Origin: Vibrio ishigakensis
GTDB taxonomy: Bacteria > Pseudomonadota > Gammaproteobacteria > Enterobacterales > Vibrionaceae
Length of the DNA: 64,000 nucleotides
Direction: 5' to 3'
Assembly (NCBI RefSeq): GCF_024347675.1
Contig: NZ_AP024881.1
Location: forward strand, 1,674,001 to 1,738,000
Part shown: in pieces, positions 46,183-54,289 of the stretch
Numbering within the stretch: position 1 is the stretch's first letter
How the letters are laid out: every line of letters begins with the position of its first letter
Notes under the pieces: model-generated
What the model was told of the DNA's origin: nothing
Database searches by the model: none
The model's input: the letters and a program-made list of their open reading frames with translations, nothing else
Made by a program: the position numbers and the translations under genes

Positions 46183-47196
46183 TTATCTATCAAATTGTCT
46201 GTAACGCGCCTTATTCAATTCGCGCATTCGCCCGAGCACATCGACGCCGAGCTGATCATAAACATGCAGAAGATCCACCAGCACCCAGTTCTCGCGGATC
46301 TTGCCGTTCTCACAACGCCAAAAATCGAGACTGCGCATAGTGATCTCTTTGTTACTTGGCGCAATGCCCAGCCAACCACTGCCGCTGACTGTCATCTCCA
46401 TTCCCGGCCAAGCAGTAAAACCAACATAGTTTTTATCTGCGAAAAGATACCCCATGCCTTCTTTGGTGCGCCTGTTTGGCAGGGCATTCAAGAACGGGAT
46501 CTGATGCCAGTTGCGAAAACCTTGAATACCGCGTGCGGTACCTATGCCCGATGGCCCATACCAGCTACATTTTTCATGCCAGTATTTCTCTAGCTCCATC
46601 GCCTCAACACCGCCTGTGGCATGCTTGGAAAGGCCTGTTAGCATATCGCCCACAAGATTAAGGCTCGCCTGTGCTTGAGCAATATCAGTACCCGCTACCA
46701 AGCCATCATTGGAGGCCGGCGCTGGCGGGTTCCACTCCCAGCCCAGGCTTGGCACCATAGGCCAAACCCCGGCTTGCATCATAAGCTGCGGAATATCCCA
46801 CAAGGCTTGTACTTCAACCACTTTATTGTCTTCAACGCGATAGAACTCGTGAAAGCGCATCGACATCTGATGACCGGTTGGCGGAATATCCAGCCAAGGT
46901 TCGAGAAAACTACCTGTGTAGTAGCCAGCCACGCCCACCCAGTAGGCACCGCGAGCCTCACCAGCCATCGAGATATAGGTACGTTTTTCTAGATCTGGCA
47001 CAGCTTCTAATAGTGGTTGATAGACCTCATAAGCCAGTGCTTGTGGGTTAGAAAGCGTCTCAAACGGGTGCGCTAGCTGTATCTTGGCATTTGGGGCAAA
47101 GTTGTGGTCTATAAAGCCACTGATCTTCTCTAGATCAAAGTCATACATCAGCTTATCAAGGGATTGAATAAGCTCCTTTGCGCCCAGCTCTAGCAT
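46183..47196 (-). CDS. SnoaL/NTF2-like double-domain protein (second of three)
   Basis: A 337-residue protein with two NTF2-like domains. The first ends MSMRFHEFYRVEDNKVVEVQALWDIPQLMMQAGVWPM, and the second, from about residue 195, ends EITMRSLDFWRCENGKIRENWVLVDLLHVYDQLGVDVLGRM. The W-x-D/V-x-M-Q-x-G/L-G pattern at the end of each domain recurs in its neighbours. Such polyketide-cyclase-like proteins are annotated as ester cyclases, but no reaction can be assigned here. The start overlaps the end of the first SnoaL gene by 7 bp. Confidence 0.78.
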   Translation of the reverse strand: MLELGAKELIQSLDKLMYDFDLEKISGFIDHNFAPNAKIQLAHPFETLSNPQALAYEVYQPLLEAVPDLEKRTYISMAGEARGAYWVGVAGYYTGSFLEPWLDIPPTGHQMSMRFHEFYRVEDNKVVEVQALWDIPQLMMQAGVWPMVPSLGWEWNPPAPASNDGLVAGTDIAQAQASLNLVGDMLTGLSKHATGGVEAMELEKYWHEKCSWYGPSGIGTARGIQGFRNWHQIPFLNALPNRRTKEGMGYLFADKNYVGFTAWPGMEMTVSGSGWLGIAPSNKEITMRSLDFWRCENGKIRENWVLVDLLHVYDQLGVDVLGRMRELNKARYRQFDR

Positions 47197-47741
47197 ATTG
47201 GCTCTCCCACTTTGTAAAGCGGATTCTCCTCGCTATCACGCTGCTCCCAGCTGCCACCATTGAACGGGTCAACACCCAGCTGCTGCATCACACTTGGGAA
47301 ATCCACCATCACGTAGTTATCGACTATCTTGCCATCCACGACCTTCCAAAAATCCATGTAGCGGATGATGACCTTCTTACCCGTTGGTGCAATGCCCATG
47401 AACTCGCCAGTGTGTACGGCCTCTTGTCTGCCAAAGGCTGCGCACCATTCACCTTGTGTGATGCGTGCTTCATCGGTACAGACTTTCTCAGAAAACGCTG
47501 CTTGGAATGGTCGCTGCCAATTTTCTTGAAACTCTTTTAGGTCTTTCTTGAAGCCGCAACCGCCGTTACCCATCCAGCGGAAGGACTCAGCAAAGAAAAG
47601 TCCCATATTATCGATATCATGGTCATTCAAGCCATCAACCATGGCATCCACAACAGCTAGGGTTTCTTCGGTTTTAGTTAAGTCGTTATCCTTAGTTAGC
47701 ACGCCTTGTTCAGGACGACGAAGTTCTAGTGGCGAGTTCAT
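47190..47741 (-). CDS. SnoaL/NTF2-like protein (first of three)
   Basis: A 183-residue single-domain SnoaL-like protein. The core AVVDAMVDGLNDHDIDNMGLFFAESFRWMGNGGCG and the end IRYMDFWKVVDGKIVDNYVMVDFPSVMQQLGVDPFNGG have the family pattern and align with the second domain of the next protein. AAAGGAGG stands before the ATG at 47741, a strong ribosome site, so the longer frame to 47783 is rejected. It follows the ABC permease genes by 78 bp in the same operon. Confidence 0.8.
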   Translation of the reverse strand: MNSPLELRRPEQGVLTKDNDLTKTEETLAVVDAMVDGLNDHDIDNMGLFFAESFRWMGNGGCGFKKDLKEFQENWQRPFQAAFSEKVCTDEARITQGEWCAAFGRQEAVHTGEFMGIAPTGKKVIIRYMDFWKVVDGKIVDNYVMVDFPSVMQQLGVDPFNGGSWEQRDSEENPLYKVGEPIC

Positions 47742-47819
47742 AAAAACCTCCTTTGTTATTATTTGGACAAGCCTCTCCCCCACCCGTTAAGGGCAGAGGG
47801 AGGTAATAGTGAATGTGAG

Positions 47820-48650
47820 TTAACCTTTTACTGCACCGGCAACGAGACCAGATACGATTTTCTTCTGGAAGAAGATGATAAGCGCCACGATTGGCAGCGT
47901 GATTGATACCGCGCCGGCCGCACTCATAGACCAGTACTTGATGTCATCGGCGCCAAATTGCGAGATGGCCACTGGCATGGTCGAGGCATTGGTCGCTGTC
48001 AGCGTTAGTGGGATCAAGAACTCGTTATAAGCCAATAGGAAAGTAAACAGACCTGTAGTGATAATCCCTGGCCACATTACTGGCACGATGGCTTTTCTGA
48101 ACGCTTGGAATTGGGTACAACCATCCATCATTGCCGACTCTTCAAGCTCCTTAGGAATATTCATAAAGAACGAACGCATCATCCAGATAGTGAACGGTTG
48201 GTTGATAGCCACAAGCACCAAGATAAGCACGATGTGTGTATCGTACAGTCCAACCATACGAGTGAACTCATAGTAAGGAATAAGGAACACAGTATGTGGT
48301 AGCGAGCGGAATACCAGCGCCAGCATCAATAGCCAGAAACCAAGTTTTCCTGGGTAGCGCGCCAGTGCGTAACCCGCCAAGCAGCCGATGGACAGAGAGA
48401 TAACCACCACACCTAGGGTGACGATGACCGAGTTCCACAAATACTCACTGAAGCCAAACTCTAGCCATAGGCTGGCATAGTTGCCTGCGGTTGGTTCAAA
48501 CACCCACACCGGCGGGTTTGAAAAGGCATCTACCGGAGACTTAATGGACGTCATAATGGTCCAGAAAAATGGAAAGGCGCAGAACACAATCCAAAGGAGC
48601 ATAACGGCGTAAACCATCATGCGTTGTACGCTCATATTGGTTGGGTTCAT
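47820..48650 (-). CDS. Sugar-type ABC transporter permease (MalG/UgpE-like)
   Basis: A 276-residue inner-membrane permease of the carbohydrate uptake CUT1 group with six helices. The EAA loop that contacts the ATPase reads EESAMMDGCTQFQAFRKAIVPVMWPGI (about residues 170-196). It overlaps the other permease gene by 4 bp (ATGA). With its partner it forms the channel of a binding-protein-dependent importer for an unidentified substrate. Confidence 0.9.
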   Translation of the reverse strand: MNPTNMSVQRMMVYAVMLLWIVFCAFPFFWTIMTSIKSPVDAFSNPPVWVFEPTAGNYASLWLEFGFSEYLWNSVIVTLGVVVISLSIGCLAGYALARYPGKLGFWLLMLALVFRSLPHTVFLIPYYEFTRMVGLYDTHIVLILVLVAINQPFTIWMMRSFFMNIPKELEESAMMDGCTQFQAFRKAIVPVMWPGIITTGLFTFLLAYNEFLIPLTLTATNASTMPVAISQFGADDIKYWSMSAAGAVSITLPIVALIIFFQKKIVSGLVAGAVKG

Positions 48651-49504
48651 TGGCGAATTCCTTTTTGCTCACGATAGGTTAGATACAAGAACGGGATCAG
48701 TAGAACGAAGATACCCACCATGGTTAACACAGATACTGCGCTTCCTTTCGCCACTGCATCCTGCACAATACCCACGCGATAGTTGTAATACATGAGTGTC
48801 TCTGTGGCGTTCAAGCCACCTGTCATTACCGCCACCGAGTCAAACAAGCGATAGGCATCCATAATGCAGATCATCGAGATAAACAGAATTAGAGGCTGTA
48901 GTGCTGGCAGTACCACGTGCTTGATTTGATCCCACTGATGAGCGCCATCTAGCACAGCTGATTCTAGTGTGTCTTGCGGGATAGCTTGCAAGCCTGCGAA
49001 GAACACAATCGCCGCGAATGGCGTTACCTGCCAAATGCCATACATGATGATAAGTAGGCGCGATTCAAACACATCAGAGAACCAGTAGATCTCAACGCCG
49101 ATCAAGCTAAGCAGATAGGTTACATAGCCAAAGTCTTGGAACAGCCATGAGAAGATCAGCGTACCTACTACTGGCGTTACCACGAATGGTAGAAGCGTTG
49201 CCGCCATAAAGATGCCGCGTACTTTTTTACTTAGCTTGTTTAGCGCAAGGGCCACGATAAAGCCCAGCACTAGCACAGAAATAACTACGCTCACGGTATA
49301 GATAAGGGTGAACTGAAACGCCGACCAAAACGCATCGTCAGCGAGGATTTCGAAATAATTTTCAAAGCCGACGTATCTCAGCTCACCCTTAAAGTTAAAT
49401 CGGTTTAATGACAGGTATAAGGTCATCACCAATGGCGCAGCCATAAGCAGCACCATGGACGCGATGGATGGACCTGAGAAACCTAGAAAGTTACGTAAGT
49501 TCAT
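48647..49504 (-). CDS. Sugar-type ABC transporter permease (MalF/UgpA-like)
   Basis: A 285-residue CUT1 permease with six membrane segments, starting LGFSGPSIASMVLLMAAPLVMTLYLSL. Its EAA motif is LESAVLDGAHQWDQIKHVVLPALQPLI. It lies 9 bp after the binding-protein gene. Length is like UgpA (295) rather than MalF, which has an extra periplasmic loop. Confidence 0.9.
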   Translation of the reverse strand: MNLRNFLGFSGPSIASMVLLMAAPLVMTLYLSLNRFNFKGELRYVGFENYFEILADDAFWSAFQFTLIYTVSVVISVLVLGFIVALALNKLSKKVRGIFMAATLLPFVVTPVVGTLIFSWLFQDFGYVTYLLSLIGVEIYWFSDVFESRLLIIMYGIWQVTPFAAIVFFAGLQAIPQDTLESAVLDGAHQWDQIKHVVLPALQPLILFISMICIMDAYRLFDSVAVMTGGLNATETLMYYNYRVGIVQDAVAKGSAVSVLTMVGIFVLLIPFLYLTYREQKGIRQ

Positions 49505-49513
49505 CCTGTCTCC

Positions 49514-50800
49514 TTAATCGAGGTAGCCTTGCGAGCGAGCCTCGCGATAGTAGGTCTCAGCAGCATCGTTTAGTGCTAGACGAATATCGGTTTTACCTGC
49601 CAACGCATCAGGCAATTTGTTGCCAATCTCGGTGTGTGCCAAGCCATAGAAACCTTCTGTTGGGAAAGGACGTGCGCCACTTTCCATCATCTGGTTTAGA
49701 GCGGTCAGGTAACGGTACTCATCCCCTTCCACTTGGCTTGCTGAGGTGCGAGATAGGAACGCAAGATGATTACCCTGCTCCATATTCTCTTTCTTCATGG
49801 TTTCCATCATGATCTTGAACACAAGCTCGCGATCCGCACCGATACGATTCGGGAATACATAACCATCCCAGAAGATACTGGTGGCTGGCACGGTTGTATT
49901 TGCAGTCGCAGTTGGCGCAGCCGCGTAATTCACCTTGCCTACTACCTTAGATACTTCAGAGTTGTCCATTTCCGCTGCGCGAGTTGCCCAGACATTACCC
50001 ATTACAGCCTTGTCTTGTTGGAAGTTAACCATGACCAGGTCATTGGACAGAGACAGTGCGTTTGGCGACATTAGAGGAAGTAGATCTTTTAGGATGTTTG
50101 CCGCTTCTACACCTTTCTCATTGTTAAACAATGGTTTACCCGACTCATCGAAGTATTCACCACCTAGTGATAGGTAGATGTTGGTGAACTCAGTCGCTAC
50201 GTCCCAACCGCGACCCATCGCTTGTGATACTGGGTATTGAATGCCCTCTTTTTGCAGAGCTTGACCGGTAGAGACCACTTCTTGATAGTTAGTCGGAACC
50301 TCTAGCCCATATTGCTTAAACACGTCTTCACGATAAAAGAACTCTTGCATGTTCAGCTGGATAGGCAGTGCATAGATCTCACCATCTACTCGCGATAGAT
50401 CCCAGATACTTTCTGGAATGTCTGCAAGGTCGTACTCATCCCAGTACTTCTCAACTAGGTCAGTAATAGGCTGGATCTGCTCTTTAATCATGAACTCATG
50501 AAAGCTTTGCGCTGAAACCTGAATCACGTCATATGGCGAGTTACCGCGACGGCTAGAAAGCACGATGCGCGCTTGCTCTTGCACTGCACTTCCGCTCACT
50601 AGCTTGTTTTTGATCTGTAGACGTGGTGATGCGCACTCTTCCATCTTGTCAGAGAAGTGTTTTAGCACTGGGTAGCTGTTTGAAAGCAATGAAATCTTGC
50701 CTTTCGCTTCCATATCGCCAAGGTCGCATGATGCCATCGCGTTTACTGAGAATAGTGACGCCGTCACAAGCGCCAATGTAGTTAGTGTCTTTTTCATCAT
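49514..50800 (-). CDS. Extracellular solute-binding protein of the CUT1 ABC importer
   Basis: A 428-residue family 1 solute-binding protein with signal peptide MMKKTLTTLALVTASLFSVNAMA. Typical segments are ISLLSNSYPVLKHFSDKMEE, SPYDVIQVSAQSFHEFMIKEQIQPITDLVEKYWDEY and IYALPIQLNMQEFFYREDVFKQYGLEVPTNYQEV. The frame runs 23 codons further up, but ATG 50800 follows AAGGAAGG and begins the signal sequence. Seven bases separate it from the ATPase gene. The ligand is unknown; the CUT1 family takes up oligosaccharides, polyols and glycerol phosphates. Confidence 0.9.
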   Translation of the reverse strand: MMKKTLTTLALVTASLFSVNAMASCDLGDMEAKGKISLLSNSYPVLKHFSDKMEECASPRLQIKNKLVSGSAVQEQARIVLSSRRGNSPYDVIQVSAQSFHEFMIKEQIQPITDLVEKYWDEYDLADIPESIWDLSRVDGEIYALPIQLNMQEFFYREDVFKQYGLEVPTNYQEVVSTGQALQKEGIQYPVSQAMGRGWDVATEFTNIYLSLGGEYFDESGKPLFNNEKGVEAANILKDLLPLMSPNALSLSNDLVMVNFQQDKAVMGNVWATRAAEMDNSEVSKVVGKVNYAAAPTATANTTVPATSIFWDGYVFPNRIGADRELVFKIMMETMKKENMEQGNHLAFLSRTSASQVEGDEYRYLTALNQMMESGARPFPTEGFYGLAHTEIGNKLPDALAGKTDIRLALNDAAETYYREARSQGYLD

Positions 50801-50807
50801 GCCTTCC

Positions 50808-51890
50808 TTATGCTGCGCGCTCTGTGTATAGCTCTTCTGGACGAATGCGCTGTTCCGTAATTGAATCAAATAGATAGGTGTGCTCTAGATTGAACTTGAA
50901 GCCTACTTTCTCGCCTATGGCTAAGTCGCAGTGTTTATCCGCTCGGCAGATAATGAAGTGGTCTTCAACCTGCACGGTAACCAAGGTGCACTCACCAGTT
51001 AGCTCAACTGAATACACCTCAGAGACTAGGTTTGCCTCGCTCTCATCAACGATCTGCACATCCTCAGGACGTACGCCAAGGGTTGTTCCCTCGTTTGAGA
51101 CGTTGCCAAAGCCTGACACCTGACAACCTTCGCCAGTGAAGGTGCCATCTACTAGGTCACCCTTGATGAAGTTCATGCCAGGTGAGCCGATAAAGCTCGC
51201 TACGAACAGATTCGATGGGTTGTTGTAGATCTCTTTTGGCGTATCAAGCTGCTGGATCTTACCTTGATAAAGAACAGCAACACGGTCTGCCAGCGTCATC
51301 GCCTCAATCTGATCGTGAGTTACATAAACCGTGGTGCGCTGGAATTCGTGATGCAGATTCTTGAGAAGTGCACGCATCGAAACGCGAAGCTTTGCATCTA
51401 GGTTTGATAGAGGCTCATCCATCAGGAACAGAGCTGGCTCACGTACAATGGCACGCGCCAGTGCAACACGCTGGCGCTGGCCACCAGATAGGGTTGCTGG
51501 TTTGCGATCCAGTAGGTGATCGAGCTCAACACGTTTAGCAGCACGCATTACTCTCTCATGCAGTTCCTCTTTTGGCACTTTTTGCATCTCAAGTGGGAAA
51601 GCGATGTTGCCGTAAACGGTCTTTTGCGGGTACAAGCCGTAGCTTTGGAACACCATAGCGATGTCACGATCACGTGGGTGCGTATCATTCACGTATTTAT
51701 CGTCGATATACACGTCACCTGTGCTCGGGGTATCGAGACCCGCGATCATGCGCATAGTAGTTGTCTTACCGCAGCCAGAAGGGCCAAGCAGTACCAAGAA
51801 CTCCTTGTCCTTGATCTCTAGGGATAGATTTTCGATTGCGGTGAAATCACCCCAAAACTTCTTGATGTTCCTTAACGAAATTGATGCCAT
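50808..51890 (-). CDS. ABC transporter ATP-binding protein (UgpC/MalK-like)
   Basis: A 360-residue ATPase with Walker A GPSGCGKTT, Q-loop VFQSYGLYP, signature LSGGQRQRVALARAIV, Walker B LFLMDEPLSNLDA and H-loop THDQIEAMT. A C-terminal TOBE/OB domain follows (about 240-355), as in MalK and UgpC. ATG 51890 with GGAGAG upstream is chosen over ATG 51902. It is the first gene of a seven-gene operon (ATPase, binding protein, two permeases, three SnoaL-like proteins) preceded by the shared LacI-type operator. Confidence 0.92.
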   Translation of the reverse strand: MASISLRNIKKFWGDFTAIENLSLEIKDKEFLVLLGPSGCGKTTTMRMIAGLDTPSTGDVYIDDKYVNDTHPRDRDIAMVFQSYGLYPQKTVYGNIAFPLEMQKVPKEELHERVMRAAKRVELDHLLDRKPATLSGGQRQRVALARAIVREPALFLMDEPLSNLDAKLRVSMRALLKNLHHEFQRTTVYVTHDQIEAMTLADRVAVLYQGKIQQLDTPKEIYNNPSNLFVASFIGSPGMNFIKGDLVDGTFTGEGCQVSGFGNVSNEGTTLGVRPEDVQIVDESEANLVSEVYSVELTGECTLVTVQVEDHFIICRADKHCDLAIGEKVGFKFNLEHTYLFDSITEQRIRPEELYTERAA

Positions 51891-51950
51891 GTGTCTCTCC
51901 ATGTTTCATAAACATGCTCGGATCAGGAAAATGATTCATCCGAAGCATAA

Positions 51951-51970
51951 TTTTGCATACGAATTCATAA
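51951..51970. promoter_or_regulatory. LacI-type operator, ABC/SnoaL operon
   Basis: TTTTGCATACGAATTCATAA, 60 bases before the ATPase start, matches the 20-bp site TTTTGCATTCGTATCCAAAA seen before the HpsN-like gene at 16 of 20 positions. A possible CRP site (TTTGA-N6-TCACG) lies further up at 52123-52138. Confidence 0.75.
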
Positions 51971-52345
51971 TGACATTCATAACGCACAAAACAACAATTC
52001 ATTAACAAATATCGCCAGCAGTTTACAAATATGTGGTTTCGCTCATAAATGAAGCAGTTAACACAGTGAAATTCGTAACAAACCTTGACACTGGACAAAT
52101 AAAATACGAATTAAAGACACTTTTTGAGCAAGATCACGAAGTCATTCTCATTTTGGATAGGAATGCAAAACTAGCTCTGACTAGGTAAACCAAAACACAA
52201 ATGAAGAATAACTATTCGTACCACAGATAGATGGTGAATTGTTTTAAACGAAAGGTTCTGGATAGTGTTTTGTAGTGTGGAGAAGAATTAGGGTGAAATG
52301 AAAATACTACTGCAGTATTAAGACCCCGGCTCAAGAGATTGCCAC
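51971..52345. other. Upstream region of the ABC/SnoaL operon
   Basis: AT-rich sequence with no convincing gene. It probably contains the operon promoter and activator sites. A REP-like remnant (AGACCCCGGCTCAAGAGA) begins at 52321. Confidence 0.4.
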
Positions 52346-52408
52346 TGTGAGCTGTGAGCTGTGAGCTGTGAGCTGTGAGCTGTGAGCTGTGAGCTGTGAG
52401 CTGTGAGC
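52346..52408. repeat. Heptanucleotide tandem repeat (TGTGAGC) x 9
   Basis: Nine exact, uninterrupted copies of TGTGAGC over 63 bases in non-coding sequence. Short frames across it (encoding repeated Ser-Ser-Gln-Leu-Thr-Ala-His) are artefacts of the repeat. Confidence 0.95.
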
Positions 52409-52497
52409 TGACTGTTCCATACACTCCCCACTTAATGCAACTCTAGCACTCTTAAATTGGCCGTCTGAGTACCCCCACCAGTTCACATCCACTACTT

Positions 52498-52538
52498 CGT
52501 CATTCCCGACGAATGGCCTAGCCATTCGAGCGGGAATC
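52498..52538 (-). repeat. REP-like palindrome, family A copy 2
   Basis: CGTCATTCCCGACGAATGGC then GCCATTCGAGCGGGAATC: the inverse of the 11514-11554 element and nearly identical to 54168-54208. Confidence 0.85.
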
Positions 52539-52692
52539 TCTAGGGGCAAACCAGTTCATTTGTTGAAACTTACCTTTTCAGCAGTCTGTAACACAGAGCG
52601 AATGAAGCAGCCCTAGTCGGTGTTGAAACCCGATACAGCAGAAGACCCCGGCTCAAAAGACTGAAGTGCCCCCTTAAAGTTAGACATTTCTC

Positions 52693-53493
52693 TTAAGCAA
52701 CTTTCAAGGCTTGGTTTCGATATTCTATCGGAGTCAGGCCTTTCAGTTTCACTTTGATTCGCTCAGTGTTGTAGTAATGGATGTACTCTTTGATGCTTCT
52801 AATCAAGTCATCCGCGTTGTCGAAGTCCCGACCATGATACATCTCCGTTTTAAATAGACCGAAGAAGTTTTCCGCCACAGCATTGTCTAGGCAATTGCCC
52901 TTTCGAGACATGCTTTGTTCTATTCCACGTTCTCTTAGCATCCTGACGTACAACTTGTGTTTATACTGCCAACCTTGATCACTGTGTAGTAATGGCTGAG
53001 TTCCTTTTGGGAGCTTGTTAATCGCAGCTTTCAACATATCTAGTACCAGCGGAAGTCGAACATGTTTTGTCACCTGATAAGACACCACTTCTTGATTGAA
53101 GAGGTCGATGACAGGTGATAGGTAGACCTTCTGTCCTTTGACCTTAAACTCTGTAACATCAGTAACCCACTTCTCATCTGGCTTGGATGCAAAGAAGTTT
53201 CGGTCGAGCTTATTCGGTGCTGCATAAGCTAACTCTCCTTTATGGGAGCGATACTTTTTCGGTCTAACAGTGGATTTAAGTCCTAGCTCTCTCATTAATT
53301 TGTAGACCGTTTTATGGTTTATTTGAATGCCCCTATTTCGCAAGGTCCAGTAGATACGTCGATAACCGTAACGACCTTTATGCTGATAAAAGATACGAGT
53401 AATAAGCTCACGCTCACTAGCATAGTTCGAGGGTTTCTGAGCCACCTTTACTTGGTAGTAAAACACACTCCGAGCAAGTTTTATCGCTCGCAA
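52693..53493 (-). CDS. IS3-family transposase OrfB (DDE integrase domain)
   Basis: A 266-residue rve-type transposase. An N-terminal HTH_21 region (ELITRIFYQHKGRYGYRRIYWTLRNRGIQINHKTVYKLMRELGL) precedes the catalytic core, with first Asp in KWVTDVTEF, second Asp in LLHSDQGWQY, and Glu in CLDNAVAENFFGLFKTE. It opens with a TTG, so it is likely made mainly as an OrfAB fusion by a -1 shift at the A5G run near the OrfA stop, the frame being open through the junction. Confidence 0.93.
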   Translation of the reverse strand: MRAIKLARSVFYYQVKVAQKPSNYASERELITRIFYQHKGRYGYRRIYWTLRNRGIQINHKTVYKLMRELGLKSTVRPKKYRSHKGELAYAAPNKLDRNFFASKPDEKWVTDVTEFKVKGQKVYLSPVIDLFNQEVVSYQVTKHVRLPLVLDMLKAAINKLPKGTQPLLHSDQGWQYKHKLYVRMLRERGIEQSMSRKGNCLDNAVAENFFGLFKTEMYHGRDFDNADDLIRSIKEYIHYYNTERIKVKLKGLTPIEYRNQALKVA

Positions 53494-53534
53494 TAGGTAC
53501 TTAAGAGGATGATCAGGCTTTAGAGCTAAAACAG

Positions 53535-54050
53535 TCAGCGCTTTTTCTTGGTTTGTCCTTCTTTTTCCAGTCTTAGCTCCTTCAACTTTTTTAAAACCGC
53601 ATTCTCCGCACGAAGATATAGAAGCTCCTCTTTTAGCTCCTCTAATGTCATCTCATCGTCTGGTTTGTTGGTAGTGTGCGATTTAGATTTCATAGTGGCT
53701 CGTCCTCGCGATCTTGGCTCAAGCCCTACGACACCAGAGTCTTGGTACTGGTGAAGCCACCTAGATAAAGCAGATGGAGTAGAGAGGTTAAGCACAGCGC
53801 TTGTTTTATTGATCGACCAGTTGTTTTCCCACATTAGGCATAAAGCGTCGAACTTCGCTTTCGCTGTTGTGAGGTGTTTATGAAGAAACGCTTGCTCGCC
53901 ATTCTCTTCATAGACACGCGTCCAGTATCGTATTTGTCTGGAGTTGACATTAAATATCTTAGCGAGTGCTCTAGACGATATTCCGTCACTGCATTGCTTC
54001 GCTACCGATAGTTTAAACTCTCTGCTGTATTTGGACATAAAAAGACCCAC
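53535..54050 (-). CDS. IS3-family transposase OrfA (helix-turn-helix)
   Basis: A 171-residue DNA-binding subunit with two helix-turn-helix segments: FKLSVAKQCSDGISSRALAKIFNVNSRQIRYWTRVYEENGEQAF and SINKTSAVLNLSTPSALSRWLHQYQDSGVVGLEPRSRGR. A leucine-zipper-like region (EELKEELLYLRAENAVLKKLKEL) near the C-terminus is typical of IS150 OrfA. The stop follows an AAGAAAAAG run where frameshifting would join it to OrfB. Start may be MSKYSREF, four codons in. Confidence 0.92.
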   Translation of the reverse strand: MGLFMSKYSREFKLSVAKQCSDGISSRALAKIFNVNSRQIRYWTRVYEENGEQAFLHKHLTTAKAKFDALCLMWENNWSINKTSAVLNLSTPSALSRWLHQYQDSGVVGLEPRSRGRATMKSKSHTTNKPDDEMTLEELKEELLYLRAENAVLKKLKELRLEKEGQTKKKR

Positions 54051-54167
54051 AATAATTGGTTGTCCAACTATTGGGGGTCAGTTCAAGACTACCGGGGTGA
54101 CGAACTTTGGGTCGAGCGTGGGGGCCTGTTCTATTGCCCTTCCTCCACTGACTTACATACAACACCC

Positions 54168-54208
54168 CGTCATTCCCGACGAATGGCCGAGCCATTCGAG
54201 CGGGAATC
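54168..54208 (-). repeat. REP-like palindrome, family A copy 3
   Basis: Differs from the 52498-52538 copy at only one position in the loop (GGCCGAGCC against GGCCTAGCC). Same orientation, 1.67 kb apart on either side of the insertion sequence. Confidence 0.85.
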
Positions 54209-54241
54209 TCCCCTACCGAACAATCGCATTTCACCACAGAC

Positions 54242-54269
54242 AAAAAAGCCCGCAACTCTCGTCGCGGGC
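54242..54269 (-). terminator. Terminator of the TRAP operon
   Basis: On the minus strand GCCCGC, a 10-base loop, GCGGGC and TTTTTT. It lies 21 bases after the dctM-like stop codon. Confidence 0.88.
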
Positions 54270-54289
54270 AAACTCACAAACACATTCAA

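Larger units (their letters stand above)
52662..54085 (-). mobile_element. IS3-family insertion sequence (IS150 group)
   Basis: A complete 1424-bp element with two overlapping-phase transposase frames. The ends are imperfect inverted repeats: TGAAGTGCCCCCTTAAAGTT at 52662 and, on the other strand from 54085, TGAACTGACCCCCAATAGTT. Both sides carry the 4-bp duplication AGAC (52658-52661 and 54086-54089). Removing the element and one AGAC rejoins a CCCCGG...CCGGGG palindrome, so it landed inside a REP-like repeat. Intact frames and ends suggest it may still move. Confidence 0.92.

Noticed and set aside
52346..52408. Possible CRISPR array
   Set aside because: Seven-base unit with no spacers; it is a simple tandem repeat and no cas genes are present.
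52212..52549. Two minus-strand frames encoding Ser-Ser-Gln-Leu-Thr-Ala-His repeats
   Set aside because: They are only the three-frame reading of the TGTGAGC tandem repeat and have no start signals or protein-like composition.
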